Assembly (NCBI RefSeq): GCF_900313035.1
Contig: NZ_OMPS01000048.1
Span: 291,643 to 355,642, forward strand
Source: Ruegeria sp. EL01
Lineage (GTDB): Bacteria > Pseudomonadota > Alphaproteobacteria > Rhodobacterales > Rhodobacteraceae
Direction: 5' to 3'
DNA length: 64,000 nucleotides
This document shows, piece after piece, positions 37,592 through 48,053 of this stretch; within the stretch, counting starts at the first letter, position 1, and every line of letters starts with the position of its first letter. Made by a program: the position numbers and the translations under genes. The notes beneath the pieces are model-generated. The model was given only the letters and a program-made list of their open reading frames with translations, was not told where the DNA came from and did no database searches.

Positions 37592-38302
37592 ATGCAGCAT
37601 ATTAGGCTTATCACCATGGTTCTGCGCGGTTTTGTTTTTGCCCTTTTGTGTCTTGCGTCTTGCGGTCGTCCCCTGACGGATCTGGAGCGCGATTTTGCCA
37701 GCACTGTTCAAGGCGAAACGCTTGATTTGGACCGTGTGCGCCTGGTCAACGGTGCGCCAGTTACGCAGATCACCTATTTTCGCGAAGCGCGCCCGCGCCT
37801 GGCCTGCCGTGAACGCATTTTGCCGCCAATAAACGAAGGCACCGTCACCGGCAAGCCCGCAGCCATTGCCCTGTTCAACAAGGTTTACTTTGCACGAGAT
37901 TGGTTTCTTGAAGACTACATGTCAGACTATCCTGACGAGGTGAATCTGATCGCAGCGATGTTGTTGGCCCATGAATTGACCCATGTCTGGCAATGGCAGA
38001 ACCGCAAAACAACTGGATATCACCCGCTCCGCGCAGCGGCCGAACATGGCGGGCGGAAAGACCCCTATCTTTTCGATCTCAATACCTCGCCGAATTTCCT
38101 ATCTTACGGGTACGAACAGCAAGGCGCCATCGTGGAAGAATACGTGTGCTGCCGCGCGCTCGATCCTCAAGCGGAGCGCACCCGAAGATTGCACGGAATG
38201 CTGGGAGAGCATTTTGACCTTTCCCCCTTGCCCCGAAAGGGGCGCGAGCGCGACGTGGTTATCCCCTGGAGCGAGGCCAAGGTTCAGGGAATCTGCCGCT
38301 GA
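37592..38302 (+). CDS. Lipoprotein with zincin-like HELTH motif
   Basis: This 236-residue protein starts with a lipoprotein signal (LRGFVFALLCLASCGRP; the lipobox LASC marks Cys modification). A second ATG at 37616 could be the start. Residues near 130 carry LLAHELTHVWQWQ, a HExxH-type zinc motif, with a possible distal Glu in IVEEYVC. It may be an envelope metallopeptidase or a related non-enzymatic fold. It is convergent with the cytochrome gene. Confidence 0.65.
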   Translation: MQHIRLITMVLRGFVFALLCLASCGRPLTDLERDFASTVQGETLDLDRVRLVNGAPVTQITYFREARPRLACRERILPPINEGTVTGKPAAIALFNKVYFARDWFLEDYMSDYPDEVNLIAAMLLAHELTHVWQWQNRKTTGYHPLRAAAEHGGRKDPYLFDLNTSPNFLSYGYEQQGAIVEEYVCCRALDPQAERTRRLHGMLGEHFDLSPLPRKGRERDVVIPWSEAKVQGICR

Positions 38303-38713
38303 ACGCTCAACCCTTCTGAAGAGTCTCAGATACGCGACTAGGTCGACAATCGGCTGACTGGTCAGGATCGGTTGGCCTTCATGCGTTTTGATGGCCGTAT
38401 CCCGCCCCTCGAAATAAGGACCGTAGACCGGCATTGGGCTGCCGTGGCTAACCAGAGGGTCGCGCCCATCGATCCGGGCGGCAACGCGCGCTGTTGGAAA
38501 AATGCCATCCTCGCCGGCCAGTGCTTTCAGATTTGTTGGCTGAACCAACAGCACTCCGGCCATCGGTCCCTGCCCCGTCGCGCCGATCCCATGACAGGTC
38601 GCGCAATAGTGCATATACAGCTCTTCGCCTGTTTCAACATCCTGCGCCCAGACCCCCTGAGACGCCATCGCAACAAGCCCGAATACTACAGCCCCAATTC
38701 TCATATTGATCAT
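38099..38713 (-). CDS. c-type cytochrome with aberrant C-terminal extension
   Basis: ATG 38713 follows a GAGG site and a signal peptide (GAVVFGLVAMASQGVWAQ). A haem site YCATCHG and a distal Met (GSPMPVYG) define a class I monohaem cytochrome c in the periplasm. The domain ends at LVAYLRLF, but the frame then runs about 70 codons through the antisense of the lipoprotein gene. In the neighbouring frame the same DNA reads FQKG and stops at 38307-38309, just after the lipoprotein stop. A one-base deletion is likely. Confidence 0.7.
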   Translation of the reverse strand: MINMRIGAVVFGLVAMASQGVWAQDVETGEELYMHYCATCHGIGATGQGPMAGVLLVQPTNLKALAGEDGIFPTARVAARIDGRDPLVSHGSPMPVYGPYFEGRDTAIKTHEGQPILTSQPIVDLVAYLRLFRRVERSAADSLNLGLAPGDNHVALAPLSGQGGKVKMLSQHSVQSSGALRLRIERAAAHVFFHDGALLFVPVR

Positions 38714-38810
38714 CGCATCCTCGTGCCAAGTTTGGCATTTGCAGGCTTGTCCAGAGGCCGTCTTGGCGCAATGATCCAAATCAACAAAACCGATGCAAAG
38801 GGTCCGGGTC

Positions 38811-39248
38811 ATGACACAATACGCCACCATCATGCTGGCCGCCGGAATTGGCGTTCCGATCCTTGCTGCGCTCAACGCGGCGCTGGGAAAACTGATTGGA
38901 TCGCCAACAACCGCCGCAGTCATCTTGTTTGCCATCGCGTTTTTGGCATCCGCTTTGGTGATGGCGCTGTTTCCCGGGTTTGACGCCCTTTCAAAGGTTA
39001 CTCAAGCGCCCAAACATCTGTTGCTGGGCGGCGTGCTGATCGCATTCTATGTCCTGTCGATCACCCATGTTGCCCCGCATTTCGGCGTTGGAAACGCAGT
39101 GTTCTTTGTTCTTGTGGGACAACTGATCAGCACCGCCGCAATTGACCATTTCGGCCTGTTTGGCGCTCAGGTCACACCACTGTCATGGATGCGTGCGGGT
39201 GGTATCACTGTCATGGTGGTGGGCGTGGCCATTACTCAACTGGCCTGA
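38811..39248 (+). CDS. DMT-superfamily membrane protein (DUF606/YdcZ type)
   Basis: ATG 38811, after AAAGGG, starts a 145-residue protein of four or five hydrophobic helices ([77 protein letters not shown]). This is the YdcZ-like half-transporter family. Such proteins usually work as homodimers; the cargo is unknown. It overlaps the end of lolD by 17 bases on the opposite strand. Confidence 0.7.
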   Translation: MTQYATIMLAAGIGVPILAALNAALGKLIGSPTTAAVILFAIAFLASALVMALFPGFDALSKVTQAPKHLLLGGVLIAFYVLSITHVAPHFGVGNAVFFVLVGQLISTAAIDHFGLFGAQVTPLSWMRAGGITVMVVGVAITQLA

Positions 39249-39918
39249 GCACCCCACCGTCCAGACGGACCATTCGGTCCATGCGTGCAGCAAGCTCCAG
39301 ATTGTGCGTGGCGATCAGGGCCGACAGGCCTTCGTCGCGCACAAGCGACATCAGCGTATCAAATACTTGATCAGCCGTATCCGGGTCCAGATTGCCAGTG
39401 GGCTCATCCGCAAGCATGACACTTGGTTTGTTGGCCAAAGCCCGACAGAAGGCCACGCGTTGTTGTTCGCCGCCAGACAAAGCCGCCGGGCGGTGATCTG
39501 CACGGGCCGCGACACCCACACGCTCTAATAAGTTCATTGCCCTGTCCTGCGCGGCTTTCTCGGACTGCCCGTTGGCAAGTTGCGGCAGGGTGATGTTTTC
39601 CAGTGCAGTGAATTCGGGCAACAGATGATGGAACTGGTACACAAATCCAACGTCCTGTCGCCTCAAAGATGTTCGGGTCCGGTCCCCTTTACCCGACACG
39701 TCCTGCCCGCCGATTTCGACGGTTCCATCGTCTGGCTTGTCCAGAAGACCCGCGATATGAAGCAGCGTTGACTTGCCCGCGCCCGAGGGCGCTACCATTG
39801 CCACAGCCTCGCCCGCGCGCAATTCCAGATCGACCCCGCGCAACACCTGAACCTCGCCGGGGGTGCCCTTGAGGTAGGTTTTGGTCAGGCCGCTCAACCG
39901 CATCGTCAAATCATTCAT
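39232..39918 (-). CDS. lolD: Lipoprotein-releasing ABC transporter ATPase
   Basis: This 228-residue ABC ATPase has Walker A ([12 protein letters not shown]), the signature [15 protein letters not shown] and Walker B (VMLADEPTG). The product pairs with the permease encoded directly upstream (8-base overlap) in the LolCDE complex, which frees lipoproteins from the inner membrane for transport to the outer membrane. ATG 39918 ([10 protein letters not shown]) is preferred over 39933. Confidence 0.9.
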   Translation of the reverse strand: MNDLTMRLSGLTKTYLKGTPGEVQVLRGVDLELRAGEAVAMVAPSGAGKSTLLHIAGLLDKPDDGTVEIGGQDVSGKGDRTRTSLRRQDVGFVYQFHHLLPEFTALENITLPQLANGQSEKAAQDRAMNLLERVGVAARADHRPAALSGGEQQRVAFCRALANKPSVMLADEPTGNLDPDTADQVFDTLMSLVRDEGLSALIATHNLELAARMDRMVRLDGGVLRPVE

Positions 39919-41206
39919 AGCGCAGTGCCTCAACCGGGTTCAGCCGCGCCGCGCGGCGGGCGGGGAAATAGGTGACGATGAAGGACAAGCCAAGCGATAG
40001 CCCCACGGCCTTGAGCACATCGTTCAAGTGCAGCTCGGCCGGTAACGCATAAATGCCCCGAATGGACGGATCCCAAACCCCGCCGCCCATGACTGCATTC
40101 ACGAAGGAAAAGATCGGGTCGATATAGATCGCAAAAAGACATCCCAGAACGACACCCATCGCGGTTCCTATGATGCCCGTAAAGGCACCGCAGATGAAAA
40201 AGACACGCAGGATCGAGCCTTCACTTAGACCGATGGTGCGCAGGATGCCGATGTCGCGACCTTTGTTCTTAACCAACATAATCAGACCCGAAACAATGTT
40301 CATTGCGGCTATCAGAACAAGGATCGACAAGATGATGAACATCACGTTGTCTTCGACCTCAAGCGCACGCAGAAACCCACCCGAGGCATCCTGCCATGTC
40401 CATATCTGACTGCGCTCGCCCGCTGCTTCCAGGATCGGGATCAGGATCGGTCCCAGATCTTCGGGTTTGTCGACCATCACCTCGATTTCATCAGCGACCC
40501 CGTCGCGATTGAAAAAACCCTGTGCTTGTGAAAACGGCATGTAGACGCGGGTGCGGTCAATGTCATAGCGCCCGGCAGAAAACACATAAACCACGCGGTA
40601 GGCATTGACCCGGGGCGAGGTGCCAAATGCGGTCTTCACGCCATTGGGCGAGGTCAGTTTGACCGTATCCCCGACAGTCGCGCCGATACTACGGGCCACG
40701 CCCGAACCGATGGCGATGACATCCTCACCGGTTTGAAACAGGGACAATTCACCGGCGGATTGTTCGCTTTGCGCGACGCCCGGAAGATCCTGCAGATCAT
40801 CAGGGTGGATGCCAAAAACCTCGACCCCGCTGCTGCGGTCACGGCTGGTGATCAGAACCTGGCCTTTGACCAACGGTGCAGCGCGCACCACGCCCGGTAC
40901 CTGAGCAATGCTTGCGGCCCTGTCCTCGTAATCAACCATGGTGCGATCCACTCGCCCCTGCGAATCGATCTCACCAGAAGAAAAAATGGTGACATGTGCA
41001 TTGGCCCCAAGGATCGTCCCGACAAACTCCGCCCGAAATCCGGACCGAACAGCCAAGGTCGCAATCAGTGCAAATACCGCCAGTGTTATCCCGATAAGCG
41101 AAATCCAGGTCATCACACTGACGCCGCCTTCGGCCTTGCGGGCACGCAGATAGCGCCAGGCGATTTTCCATTCAAAAGGCGCAAAGGGCGGGGGTGTTTT
41201 GGCCAT
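39911..41206 (-). CDS. lolC: Lipoprotein-releasing system permease
   Basis: The start is set at ATG 41206 ([20 protein letters not shown]). The 431-residue LolC/LolE-type permease has a first span ([20 protein letters not shown]), a large periplasmic domain, then three spans near the C-terminus, with [18 protein letters not shown] as the typical end. One permease is found instead of separate LolC and LolE, as in most alphaproteobacteria. It sits in one operon with lolD. Confidence 0.88.
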   Translation of the reverse strand: MAKTPPPFAPFEWKIAWRYLRARKAEGGVSVMTWISLIGITLAVFALIATLAVRSGFRAEFVGTILGANAHVTIFSSGEIDSQGRVDRTMVDYEDRAASIAQVPGVVRAAPLVKGQVLITSRDRSSGVEVFGIHPDDLQDLPGVAQSEQSAGELSLFQTGEDVIAIGSGVARSIGATVGDTVKLTSPNGVKTAFGTSPRVNAYRVVYVFSAGRYDIDRTRVYMPFSQAQGFFNRDGVADEIEVMVDKPEDLGPILIPILEAAGERSQIWTWQDASGGFLRALEVEDNVMFIILSILVLIAAMNIVSGLIMLVKNKGRDIGILRTIGLSEGSILRVFFICGAFTGIIGTAMGVVLGCLFAIYIDPIFSFVNAVMGGGVWDPSIRGIYALPAELHLNDVLKAVGLSLGLSFIVTYFPARRAARLNPVEALRYE

Positions 41207-41288
41207 GCCTGCTCCGGTTTTTGTGTCGCGGCGACACTTTCGGCATTTCGCCAGATGGTCAAGCCGGTTGTGGGCCGACACCTGCCCG

Positions 41289-41729
41289 TCAGCCCGTTAA
41301 GGCCGAAGTTTGCTGTAGCGCAACCGTGGCCGTGGCCCGATCGCAGATTCCACAGGTTTCCAGCTCTGAGGAGACTTGCCCACGTAAAGCCAGTTGCGCA
41401 TCTGGCGCGGTGTTCTCCTTGAGCGTCGCCTCGTCAAGATCGTTCGGAATCACATGAAACGAGGCAACCTGGTCCGGTCGAACAAACCGCGCGAAGGACA
41501 TCGCCTGGAGCCGGAGCAAGGGGAAGTCTCTTGAGTAGACGATTGTGGCAAAACTCAACAAACCCTGATCCTTCCTAGCCTTCCCCCCATTTATCACCAA
41601 ACACCACGCCGTCGAATTTACTGCTGAAAGACGCTGGAACGAATCATTTCCGGCCGTTTGCGACACCATGTTCGAAAAAAGTAGTTTGCCACACCAATGA
41701 TTTATACCTGTGGTTGTGACGCTCATCAC
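41289..41729 (-). pseudogene. Fragment resembling DUF6492 glycosyltransferase-like gene
   Basis: Within this frame the block LLSFATIVYSRDFPLLRLQA then MSFARFVRPDQVASFHVIPN resembles the N-terminus of DUF6492 proteins, but after about 50 residues the match stops and the frame ends early. The region before it is not convincing coding sequence. A decayed gene is the best guess; a genuine small protein is possible. Confidence 0.35.
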
Positions 41730-41895
41730 AGACAGGGGTTCATTGTTTCATTTATGAAGTCAATGCGGGCGTTACGTGAGTCACTGAACTCAAAATGCCA
41801 CATTTCGCAGGCAATTTTATTTCGCTTTTTGCTTATTTTGAGAAACTTTGTCACCCTGATTTGGGGGAACACATTTTAAAGAGCGGGGGTCGCTC

Positions 41896-42255
41896 ATGTA
41901 TATTCAAACGAACACGGAAGGGTCGGGCCCGATTTTGGCCCGCAAGGTATCAACAGATCTGGATTGCGAAACCGCAGCACTACTGCGAGCAGCGATCCGT
42001 CCAATTTTCTCCAGCGCCGCAAGCTGGGGCAACCTGTCAGACATCCTGAAAGACAAAGGCTACCACCTGGCATTTCGACAGGGTCGGTTGTGCATCACGG
42101 ATCTTGCAACGGGTTCGCGGGTTTGCGGGCTGCGGTTTCTTGGGTTCGAGCTAAAGGATCTGATCAGCCGACTGGGCCGTCCAATCGTTGTCGCGCGCGG
42201 CAATCAGGCGGATGGTGATGTACTGGCCGCACGGCCAACATCTGCCCAGACCTGA
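41896..42255 (+). CDS. Conserved small protein, unknown function
   Basis: This 119-residue cytoplasmic protein has a helical N-terminus (DCETAALLRAAIRPIFSSAA) and GYHLAFRQGRLCITDLATGS then RVCGLRFLGFELKDLISRLG. The 165-bp upstream region is AT-rich and probably holds its promoter. It is not linked to either neighbour by overlap. No family function is known. Confidence 0.55.
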   Translation: MYIQTNTEGSGPILARKVSTDLDCETAALLRAAIRPIFSSAASWGNLSDILKDKGYHLAFRQGRLCITDLATGSRVCGLRFLGFELKDLISRLGRPIVVARGNQADGDVLAARPTSAQT

Positions 42256-42354
42256 ACACCCAATCACAAACCGGCTAGACAGCGTCAGCTGCGTATGCCC
42301 TGCCGTCCACAGGACGGCAGGTGCCTATTCACCTTGATGCCCAAGGACCTCGAG

Positions 42355-43695
42355 TCAGGCGATGTTCTGATAAATCTCGGCGATCTTGGTAACGGCTGCC
42401 TCGGGGCTGAGCTCTTCGCTTTCGCCTGTGCGGCGGTTGGTCAGTTCGACAACGCCATTCTTCAGGCCACGTGGCCCGACGGTGATGCGCCATGGCAAAC
42501 CGATCAGGTCCATCGTGGCGAACTTGCCGCCTGCCCTCTCTTTGCGATCATCATAGAGAGGGTCCAGCCCCAGCGCGGTCATCGCCTTGTAGAGACTGTC
42601 ACACGCCGCGTCAGCCTCATCATCACCCTGCTTCAGGTTGACGATGCCGCAATGGAACGGTGTCACCCCTTCAGGCCAGATGATGCCCTTGTCGTCATGG
42701 CTCGCTTCGATAATCGCACCCACGAGACGGCTGACACCAATACCGTGGCTGCCCATATGAACCGGCACAGGCTTGCCATCAGGGCCCTGAACGGTCGCGC
42801 CCATTGCTTCGGAGTACTTGGTGCCGAAATAGAAAATCTGGCCGACCTCGATTCCGCGCGCCACGCGGCGACGATCTTCAGGGACCTGATTGAACAGCGC
42901 CTCATCATGGGTTTCGTCCGTGCGGGCGTATTTCGAGGTGAACTCTTCCAGGATCGACCGGCATTGCGCGTGATCGTCATAGTCTATCTGGCGGTCGCCG
43001 AAGGTCAGATCGGTCACGGCGCTATCATAGAAGACCTCGGATTCACCCGTATCTGCCAGCACCAGGAATTCATGGGTGTTATCACCGCCGATGGGGCCGG
43101 AATCGGCGCGCATCGGGATCGCCTGCAGACCCATGCGTTCATAGGTGCGCAGGTAGGTCACCAGATGGCGGTTATAGGCGTGCAGCGCGTCCTCTTTGTT
43201 GAGGTCGAAATTATAGCCGTCCTTCATATAGAACTCGCGGCCGCGCATCACGCCAAAACGCGGGCGGATTTCGTCACGGAACTTCCACTGGATCTGATAG
43301 AGCGTCAGAGGCAGGTCTTTGTAGCTGCTGACGTGGCCTCGGAAGATGTCGGTCACCAGTTCTTCCGCCGTGGGTGTGAACAGCATGTCCCGGTCATGCC
43401 GGTCCTTCATCCGCAGCATCTCCTGACCGTAATCATCATAGCGCCCGGATTCCCGCCACAGATCCGCCGATTGGATGACGGGCATCTGGATCGCGATATG
43501 GCCAGCGCGCGCCTGTTCTTCGTGCACAATGTTTTCCAGCTTGCGCAGTACTTTGAAGCCCAGTGGCAGCCAGGAATAAATACCGGCCGAAGCCTGCTTG
43601 ATCATGCCCGCGCGCAGCATCAGCCGATGGCTGACGATCTGGGCCTCGGAGGGGTTTTCCTTGAGAACGGGCAGAAAGTAACGGCTGAGGCGCAT
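42355..43695 (-). CDS. proS: Prolyl-tRNA synthetase (short form)
   Basis: ATG 43695 ([20 protein letters not shown]) gives 446 residues, the short alphaproteobacterial ProRS that lacks the internal editing domain of the roughly 570-residue form. Class II features are visible: [30 protein letters not shown], the motif 2 region [20 protein letters not shown], and motif 3-like [15 protein letters not shown]. It charges tRNA-Pro. The strongly scoring frame on the opposite strand is only a shadow. Confidence 0.93.
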   Translation of the reverse strand: MRLSRYFLPVLKENPSEAQIVSHRLMLRAGMIKQASAGIYSWLPLGFKVLRKLENIVHEEQARAGHIAIQMPVIQSADLWRESGRYDDYGQEMLRMKDRHDRDMLFTPTAEELVTDIFRGHVSSYKDLPLTLYQIQWKFRDEIRPRFGVMRGREFYMKDGYNFDLNKEDALHAYNRHLVTYLRTYERMGLQAIPMRADSGPIGGDNTHEFLVLADTGESEVFYDSAVTDLTFGDRQIDYDDHAQCRSILEEFTSKYARTDETHDEALFNQVPEDRRRVARGIEVGQIFYFGTKYSEAMGATVQGPDGKPVPVHMGSHGIGVSRLVGAIIEASHDDKGIIWPEGVTPFHCGIVNLKQGDDEADAACDSLYKAMTALGLDPLYDDRKERAGGKFATMDLIGLPWRITVGPRGLKNGVVELTNRRTGESEELSPEAAVTKIAEIYQNIA

Positions 43696-43861
43696 TGTTT
43701 GACCTTTGAAGGAAAATTCGACTTCAAAGGTGATTATGCCAAAGCCCCGCCGGGGGCAATCATGCATTAATGAATTTGCGACCTCGGGTCGGTCGGTTTT
43801 TGATTGACCCGCCGATCAGGAATTTCAAATGTGACGGAACCGCAAACTTCAAGAGGCGTCG

Positions 43862-45226
43862 ATGCAGACCATTCAGGAACCCGCCCGTCAGATCCCTGTT
43901 GTCCACAAAACAGATATTTTAGTCGTAGGGTCTGGCCCCGCAGGTCTGGCCGCCGCGCTGGCTGCGGCACGCACCGGGGCCGAGGTCTCGCTGGTCGACC
44001 GCTTCGGTTGCATGGGTGGCAACATCACAGCTGTGGGCGTCGAAGGGTTTGCCTGGTATCGTCATGAGCAAACGGTCGAGGCTGGTGGCATCGGCATGGA
44101 GTTCGAAACCCGCGCCAAGGACATGGGCGCAGCCGTGCCAGAGAGCCAATCGCTCAGCTACGAGTTGGACAGTGAAGGGTTCAAACTGGTTGCCGACAAG
44201 CTGGTCGAGGAAGCGGGTGTTCACCCCATGCTGCATCGCCAGTTCGTTGCCCCCATCATGGAGGGCGACAGGATTGCTGGCATCATCACCGAATCCAAGG
44301 CCGGGCGCGAGGCGATCCTAGCCCGTCTCGTCATCGACGCCACCGGGGATGCGGATGTCGCCCATCGCGCCGGAGCACCTACGCGCAAGACAGCGCGGGA
44401 AGATATGATGGCGGCGTCGGTCATGTTCCATCTGGCGGGCGTCGACAAACATGCCTTTATGGACGGGGTCAAATCTGATCCGCAGACCTACAAGGATTGG
44501 GGCGGCGGCGGTGAGTGGAACATCGAAACCAGCGGCAAAGAGGACGACATGTTCTCGCCTTTCGTGCACAAACCGTTTCAGCAGGCAATTGATCAGGGCC
44601 TTATCCCGCCGCATCTGAACACCATCGCGGGCACATGGGGTGCGATGCACGACACCGGCGAGTTGACCTATATGAACCTCATCCATTTGGCCGAGATCGA
44701 TGGCACCGGCCCCGACAGCCTGACCCGAGGCGAGATAGAAGGCCGGCGGCAATCCATGTTGGCGATCAAAGCGCTGCGCCGCTTCATGCCGGGTTGCGAA
44801 AATGCACGGCTGCGAAACTTTGGAATGACCATCGGCATCCGGGATACCCGCAAGATCGATGCGGTCTACAACATGACCGAAGATGACGCGCGTCATCAGG
44901 GGCGGTTCGAAGACTCAATCGGAATCTACCCCGAATTCATTGATGGATATGGCATCCTGATCCTGCCAACCACAGGTCGGTACATGCAGATCCCCTATCG
45001 TTCGATGCTGCCAAAAGGTGTGAAAGGTCTGTTGGTCGCAGGCCGTTCGCACGGATCGGACAAGGTGGCACATGCCGCGACCCGGAATATGGCCTGTTGC
45101 GCCGTTATGGGTCAGGGCGCGGGGATTGCAGCGGCGCTTGCGCTTCGAAGCAATCAGGATTTGCATGACATGAACCTCGCGCCAGTCCATGCAGAGCTGG
45201 ATCGTCAGGGCGTGAGGGTTCACTGA
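43862..45226 (+). CDS. FAD-dependent oxidoreductase
   Basis: This 454-residue protein has an N-terminal Rossmann FAD site (DILVVGSGPAGLAAALAAAR then TGAEVSLVDRFGCMGGNITA), a second FAD motif (GLLVAGRSHGSDKVAH) and the GxGxA-like C-terminal end. It belongs to the FAD-dependent oxidoreductase type PF12831. The gene overlaps by one base an isopenicillin N synthase-like dioxygenase, so both probably work in one small-molecule oxidation pathway whose substrate is unknown. Confidence 0.8.
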   Translation: MQTIQEPARQIPVVHKTDILVVGSGPAGLAAALAAARTGAEVSLVDRFGCMGGNITAVGVEGFAWYRHEQTVEAGGIGMEFETRAKDMGAAVPESQSLSYELDSEGFKLVADKLVEEAGVHPMLHRQFVAPIMEGDRIAGIITESKAGREAILARLVIDATGDADVAHRAGAPTRKTAREDMMAASVMFHLAGVDKHAFMDGVKSDPQTYKDWGGGGEWNIETSGKEDDMFSPFVHKPFQQAIDQGLIPPHLNTIAGTWGAMHDTGELTYMNLIHLAEIDGTGPDSLTRGEIEGRRQSMLAIKALRRFMPGCENARLRNFGMTIGIRDTRKIDAVYNMTEDDARHQGRFEDSIGIYPEFIDGYGILILPTTGRYMQIPYRSMLPKGVKGLLVAGRSHGSDKVAHAATRNMACCAVMGQGAGIAAALALRSNQDLHDMNLAPVHAELDRQGVRVH

Positions 45227-46200
45227 TGGACAAAATTCCAACGATAGACATATCGCCGCTGTGGGACAAAACCAACGCGGGTTATGACGAGATCGTTCGA
45301 CAGATTCTAGACGCCTGCACCGGGATCGGTTTCTTGTCGATTACGGGAACAGGCGTGGCGCAAGAAAAAGTCGATCAGGTGCGGCAGGTGACACGCACGA
45401 TTTTCGATGTCGATGAGGCACAAAAGTGGGATCAGGCCATTACCCGTGACAACTACCGCGGCTATATCCCGATGGGTTTATTCTCACCCAATGATGGCTC
45501 GGGTCAGACGGACAGATATGAAGGTTACAAGCTGCATTACGACGTAGCTGAGGATGCCGAGATTCGTCAGGACTGCACCCTTTACGGGCCCAATATCTGG
45601 CCCGAGAACCTGCCCGACGCGCGGGGCGTTATTCTGGACTATTGGGCTCAGCTCGATCAGGTCGCAGATCGCCTGTTGGCGGCGTTGGAGGTGGGTTTGG
45701 ATCTGCCCCCCAACATACTGCGCCATGCGTTTCGGGACCCGATGACCAACATGACCCTGCTGCACTACCCGCCGCAGGCCCCGGACGACGGCGGCTATGG
45801 GATTCATCCGCATAAGGACACCGATGCCTTGACGATCATCGCCCCCGACCCCGTTGGCGGCCTTGAGGTCCAAACCCGCGATGGCGGCTGGATCACGCCT
45901 GACTGCCCTCCGGGTGGTTTCGTGGTCAATATCGGGGACATGCTCGAACTCTGGTCCGGTGGTCGTTTGAAATCCACGCCACATCGTGTCGTGAACAAAT
46001 CAGGCAGAGAGCGTTACTCGTTCCCTTACTTCGCGGTCCCACGGCACGACGTCATTGTTGCGCCACTTCTGCCCACCTTGCCCGGGTTTGACCGACCATC
46101 TGTGCATTGCGGCCATTGGTCAGCCGAAATCTGGCGCACCAACTGGCCGGATCAGACCGCGGCCGACGATACCCCGGAACTGGGAACGTTGCACGATTAA
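45226..46200 (+). CDS. 2-oxoglutarate/Fe(II)-dependent dioxygenase (IPNS-like)
   Basis: This 324-residue protein has the double-stranded beta-helix iron site HPHKDTD (His-x-Asp) and the distal His in STPHRVVNKSG, followed by RYSFPYF where Arg-x-Ser binds 2-oxoglutarate. The N-terminal part (IPTIDISPLWDKTNAGYDEI) fits the isopenicillin N synthase-like family. Its partner upstream is the FAD oxidoreductase. Specific substrate unknown. Confidence 0.88.
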   Translation: MDKIPTIDISPLWDKTNAGYDEIVRQILDACTGIGFLSITGTGVAQEKVDQVRQVTRTIFDVDEAQKWDQAITRDNYRGYIPMGLFSPNDGSGQTDRYEGYKLHYDVAEDAEIRQDCTLYGPNIWPENLPDARGVILDYWAQLDQVADRLLAALEVGLDLPPNILRHAFRDPMTNMTLLHYPPQAPDDGGYGIHPHKDTDALTIIAPDPVGGLEVQTRDGGWITPDCPPGGFVVNIGDMLELWSGGRLKSTPHRVVNKSGRERYSFPYFAVPRHDVIVAPLLPTLPGFDRPSVHCGHWSAEIWRTNWPDQTAADDTPELGTLHD

Positions 46201-46289
46201 CGACCCGAAACGGCAGATCTATGAAGCGCTTGCATCGAAGGCCCTCATACGCCAAGAACGCAAGGAAAGGTCGCAACAAGGGGACCCAC

Positions 46290-47363
46290 ATGGCTTTGCC
46301 GGTAAAGGATCAGCTAAGATACTGGGGCGTCGTTGCCGTGGTTATCGTGCTGCTGCTCTGGGCGCTTGGGGACGTCCTTTTGCCCTTCGTTATTGGCGGC
46401 GCGATCGCCTATTTTCTGGATCCGGTTGCAGACCGGCTGGAAAGACTGGGCCTGTCGCGCATGGCCGCGACCGCAATCATCACAGTCGTCGGGGTTTTGG
46501 GGTTTGTCCTGATGATCCTGATGGTGGTTCCCGCCCTGATCACGCAGTTGTTGGATCTGATCGATGTGTTGCCCAACCTGTTCAAGGAACTGCGCGGGTT
46601 CATCGAAAAACAGTTCCCGGCCCTTCTGGATCAGGACTCGAACACGCATCAGATGCTGATCTCGTTCGGCGAAATGCTGAAATCTAAAACCGGGGATGTG
46701 CTGCAGACCGTCCTCAGCTCTCTGGGATCCGCGCTGAACATCGTTGTTCTCTTGGTCATCGTGCCCGTTGTCGCCGTTTACTTACTGCTGGACTGGGATC
46801 GGATGATCGCCCGGATCGCCGAGCTGTTGCCACGCGACCACGCGCCGACCATCAAACGTTTGGCGGGCGAGATCGATGCTGTTCTTGCGTCTTTTGTACG
46901 CGGGATGGGGACGGTTTGTCTGATCCTTGGCACATACTACGCAGTCGCCCTGATGCTGGTGGGTCTGCAATTCGGCCTGATCGTTGGGTTCATTGCCGGT
47001 CTGGTCACCTTTATTCCCTATCTCGGGGCGCTGATTGGCGGAAGTTTGGCAATTGGTTTGGCACTGTTTCAGTTTTGGGGAGATTGGACCCATATCGGAT
47101 TGGTCGCTGGAATATTTGCACTGGGCCAGGTGACCGAAGGCAATTTCCTGACGCCCAAACTGGTCGGCAGTTCGGTCGGGTTGCACCCTGTTTGGCTGCT
47201 ACTTGCGCTGTCGGTGTTTGGCGCATTGTTTGGCTTTGTCGGAATGCTGATCGCGGTTCCGGTTGCTGCCGCGTTGGGCGTGCTGGCGCGGTTCGCAACG
47301 TCCCTGTATCTGGACAGCCGCCTGTACACGGGTTTGCATGGCCAGGATCAGGAAGACGAATAA
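46290..47363 (+). CDS. AI-2E family transporter (PerM-like)
   Basis: ATG 46290, shortly after a purine-rich stretch, starts a 357-residue membrane protein with about eight spans. Diagnostic stretches are DVLLPFVIGGAIAYFLDPVA, FIAGLVTFIPYLGALIGGSL and EGNFLTPKLVGSSVGLHPVW. In the PerM family the 'AI-2 exporter' name reflects one member; most export other things. It stands one base before hdaA and they are probably one transcript. Confidence 0.85.
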   Translation: MALPVKDQLRYWGVVAVVIVLLLWALGDVLLPFVIGGAIAYFLDPVADRLERLGLSRMAATAIITVVGVLGFVLMILMVVPALITQLLDLIDVLPNLFKELRGFIEKQFPALLDQDSNTHQMLISFGEMLKSKTGDVLQTVLSSLGSALNIVVLLVIVPVVAVYLLLDWDRMIARIAELLPRDHAPTIKRLAGEIDAVLASFVRGMGTVCLILGTYYAVALMLVGLQFGLIVGFIAGLVTFIPYLGALIGGSLAIGLALFQFWGDWTHIGLVAGIFALGQVTEGNFLTPKLVGSSVGLHPVWLLLALSVFGALFGFVGMLIAVPVAAALGVLARFATSLYLDSRLYTGLHGQDQEDE

Positions 47364-48053
47364 ATGGCTCGGCAATTGAGCTTTGATCTACCGGCAAAGA
47401 CTGCGCTGGGCCGAGAGGATTTCTTTGTCTCACCAGCCAATGCGTTGGCAGTGGCAATGATATCGGCCACGTCCTGGCCGGGAAACAAGCTGGTTCTGAG
47501 CGGCCCGGCGGGCGCTGGCAAGACGCATCTGGCACATGTCTGGGCGGCCGAAACAGGCGGGCGTATCGTTCAAGCTCCGGCACTTCGGTATGACGACGTA
47601 CCGGAGCTGGCGCAGGCGTCAATCGCGGTTGAAGATGTCCCTAATATTGCAGGCGACATGGAGCAGCAAAAAGCACTGTTTCACCTGCACAATCTGGTTC
47701 TGGCCGAAGGGCGCGCCTTGTTGATGACCGGGCGTTTGGCGCCAAATCTGTGGCAATTGCCTCTGGCAGATTTGCAAAGCCGGGTCGAAGGTGCCCATCA
47801 TGTCGCACTGGACCCGCCCGATGACGCCTTGTTGGGGGCGGTGCTGGCGAAACTGTTCCTGGACAGACAGTTGAACCCCGCCCCAGACGTGATCTCTTAT
47901 TTGGTCAAACACATGGATCGGCGCTTTGAAACTGCCGCTGATATGGTGGCGCAGTTGGATCAGCTGGCGCTGTCCGAGAAACGCGACATCACCCGCGCGC
48001 TGGCGGTTCGGGTTCTGAATTCAAATATTAATTCGGTTGATCCCGATGATTGA
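47364..48053 (+). CDS. hdaA: DnaA regulatory protein HdaA
   Basis: This 229-residue AAA+ protein starts ARQLSFDLPAKTALGREDFF, with P-loop GPAGAGKTHLAHVWA near residue 50 and a DnaA-like lid (LVKHMDRRFETAADMVAQLD). It lacks a DNA-binding domain IV, as in Hda/HdaA, which promotes ATP hydrolysis by DnaA on the replication clamp to prevent re-initiation. The N-terminal QLSFDL is the clamp-binding motif. It is linked to an AI-2E permease and a Ppx/GppA gene, a common alphaproteobacterial order. Confidence 0.87.
   Translation: MARQLSFDLPAKTALGREDFFVSPANALAVAMISATSWPGNKLVLSGPAGAGKTHLAHVWAAETGGRIVQAPALRYDDVPELAQASIAVEDVPNIAGDMEQQKALFHLHNLVLAEGRALLMTGRLAPNLWQLPLADLQSRVEGAHHVALDPPDDALLGAVLAKLFLDRQLNPAPDVISYLVKHMDRRFETAADMVAQLDQLALSEKRDITRALAVRVLNSNINSVDPDD

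Noticed and set aside
42295-43770. A 491-codon plus-strand frame
   Set aside because: It is the antisense shadow of proS, whose class II motifs are clear on the minus strand.
46290-47363. The AI-2E family permease as partner of the prophage quorum-sensing system
   Set aside because: The family name comes from one member; this copy is a host gene linked to hdaA and 26 kb from luxRI, with no sign of a link to acyl-homoserine lactones.
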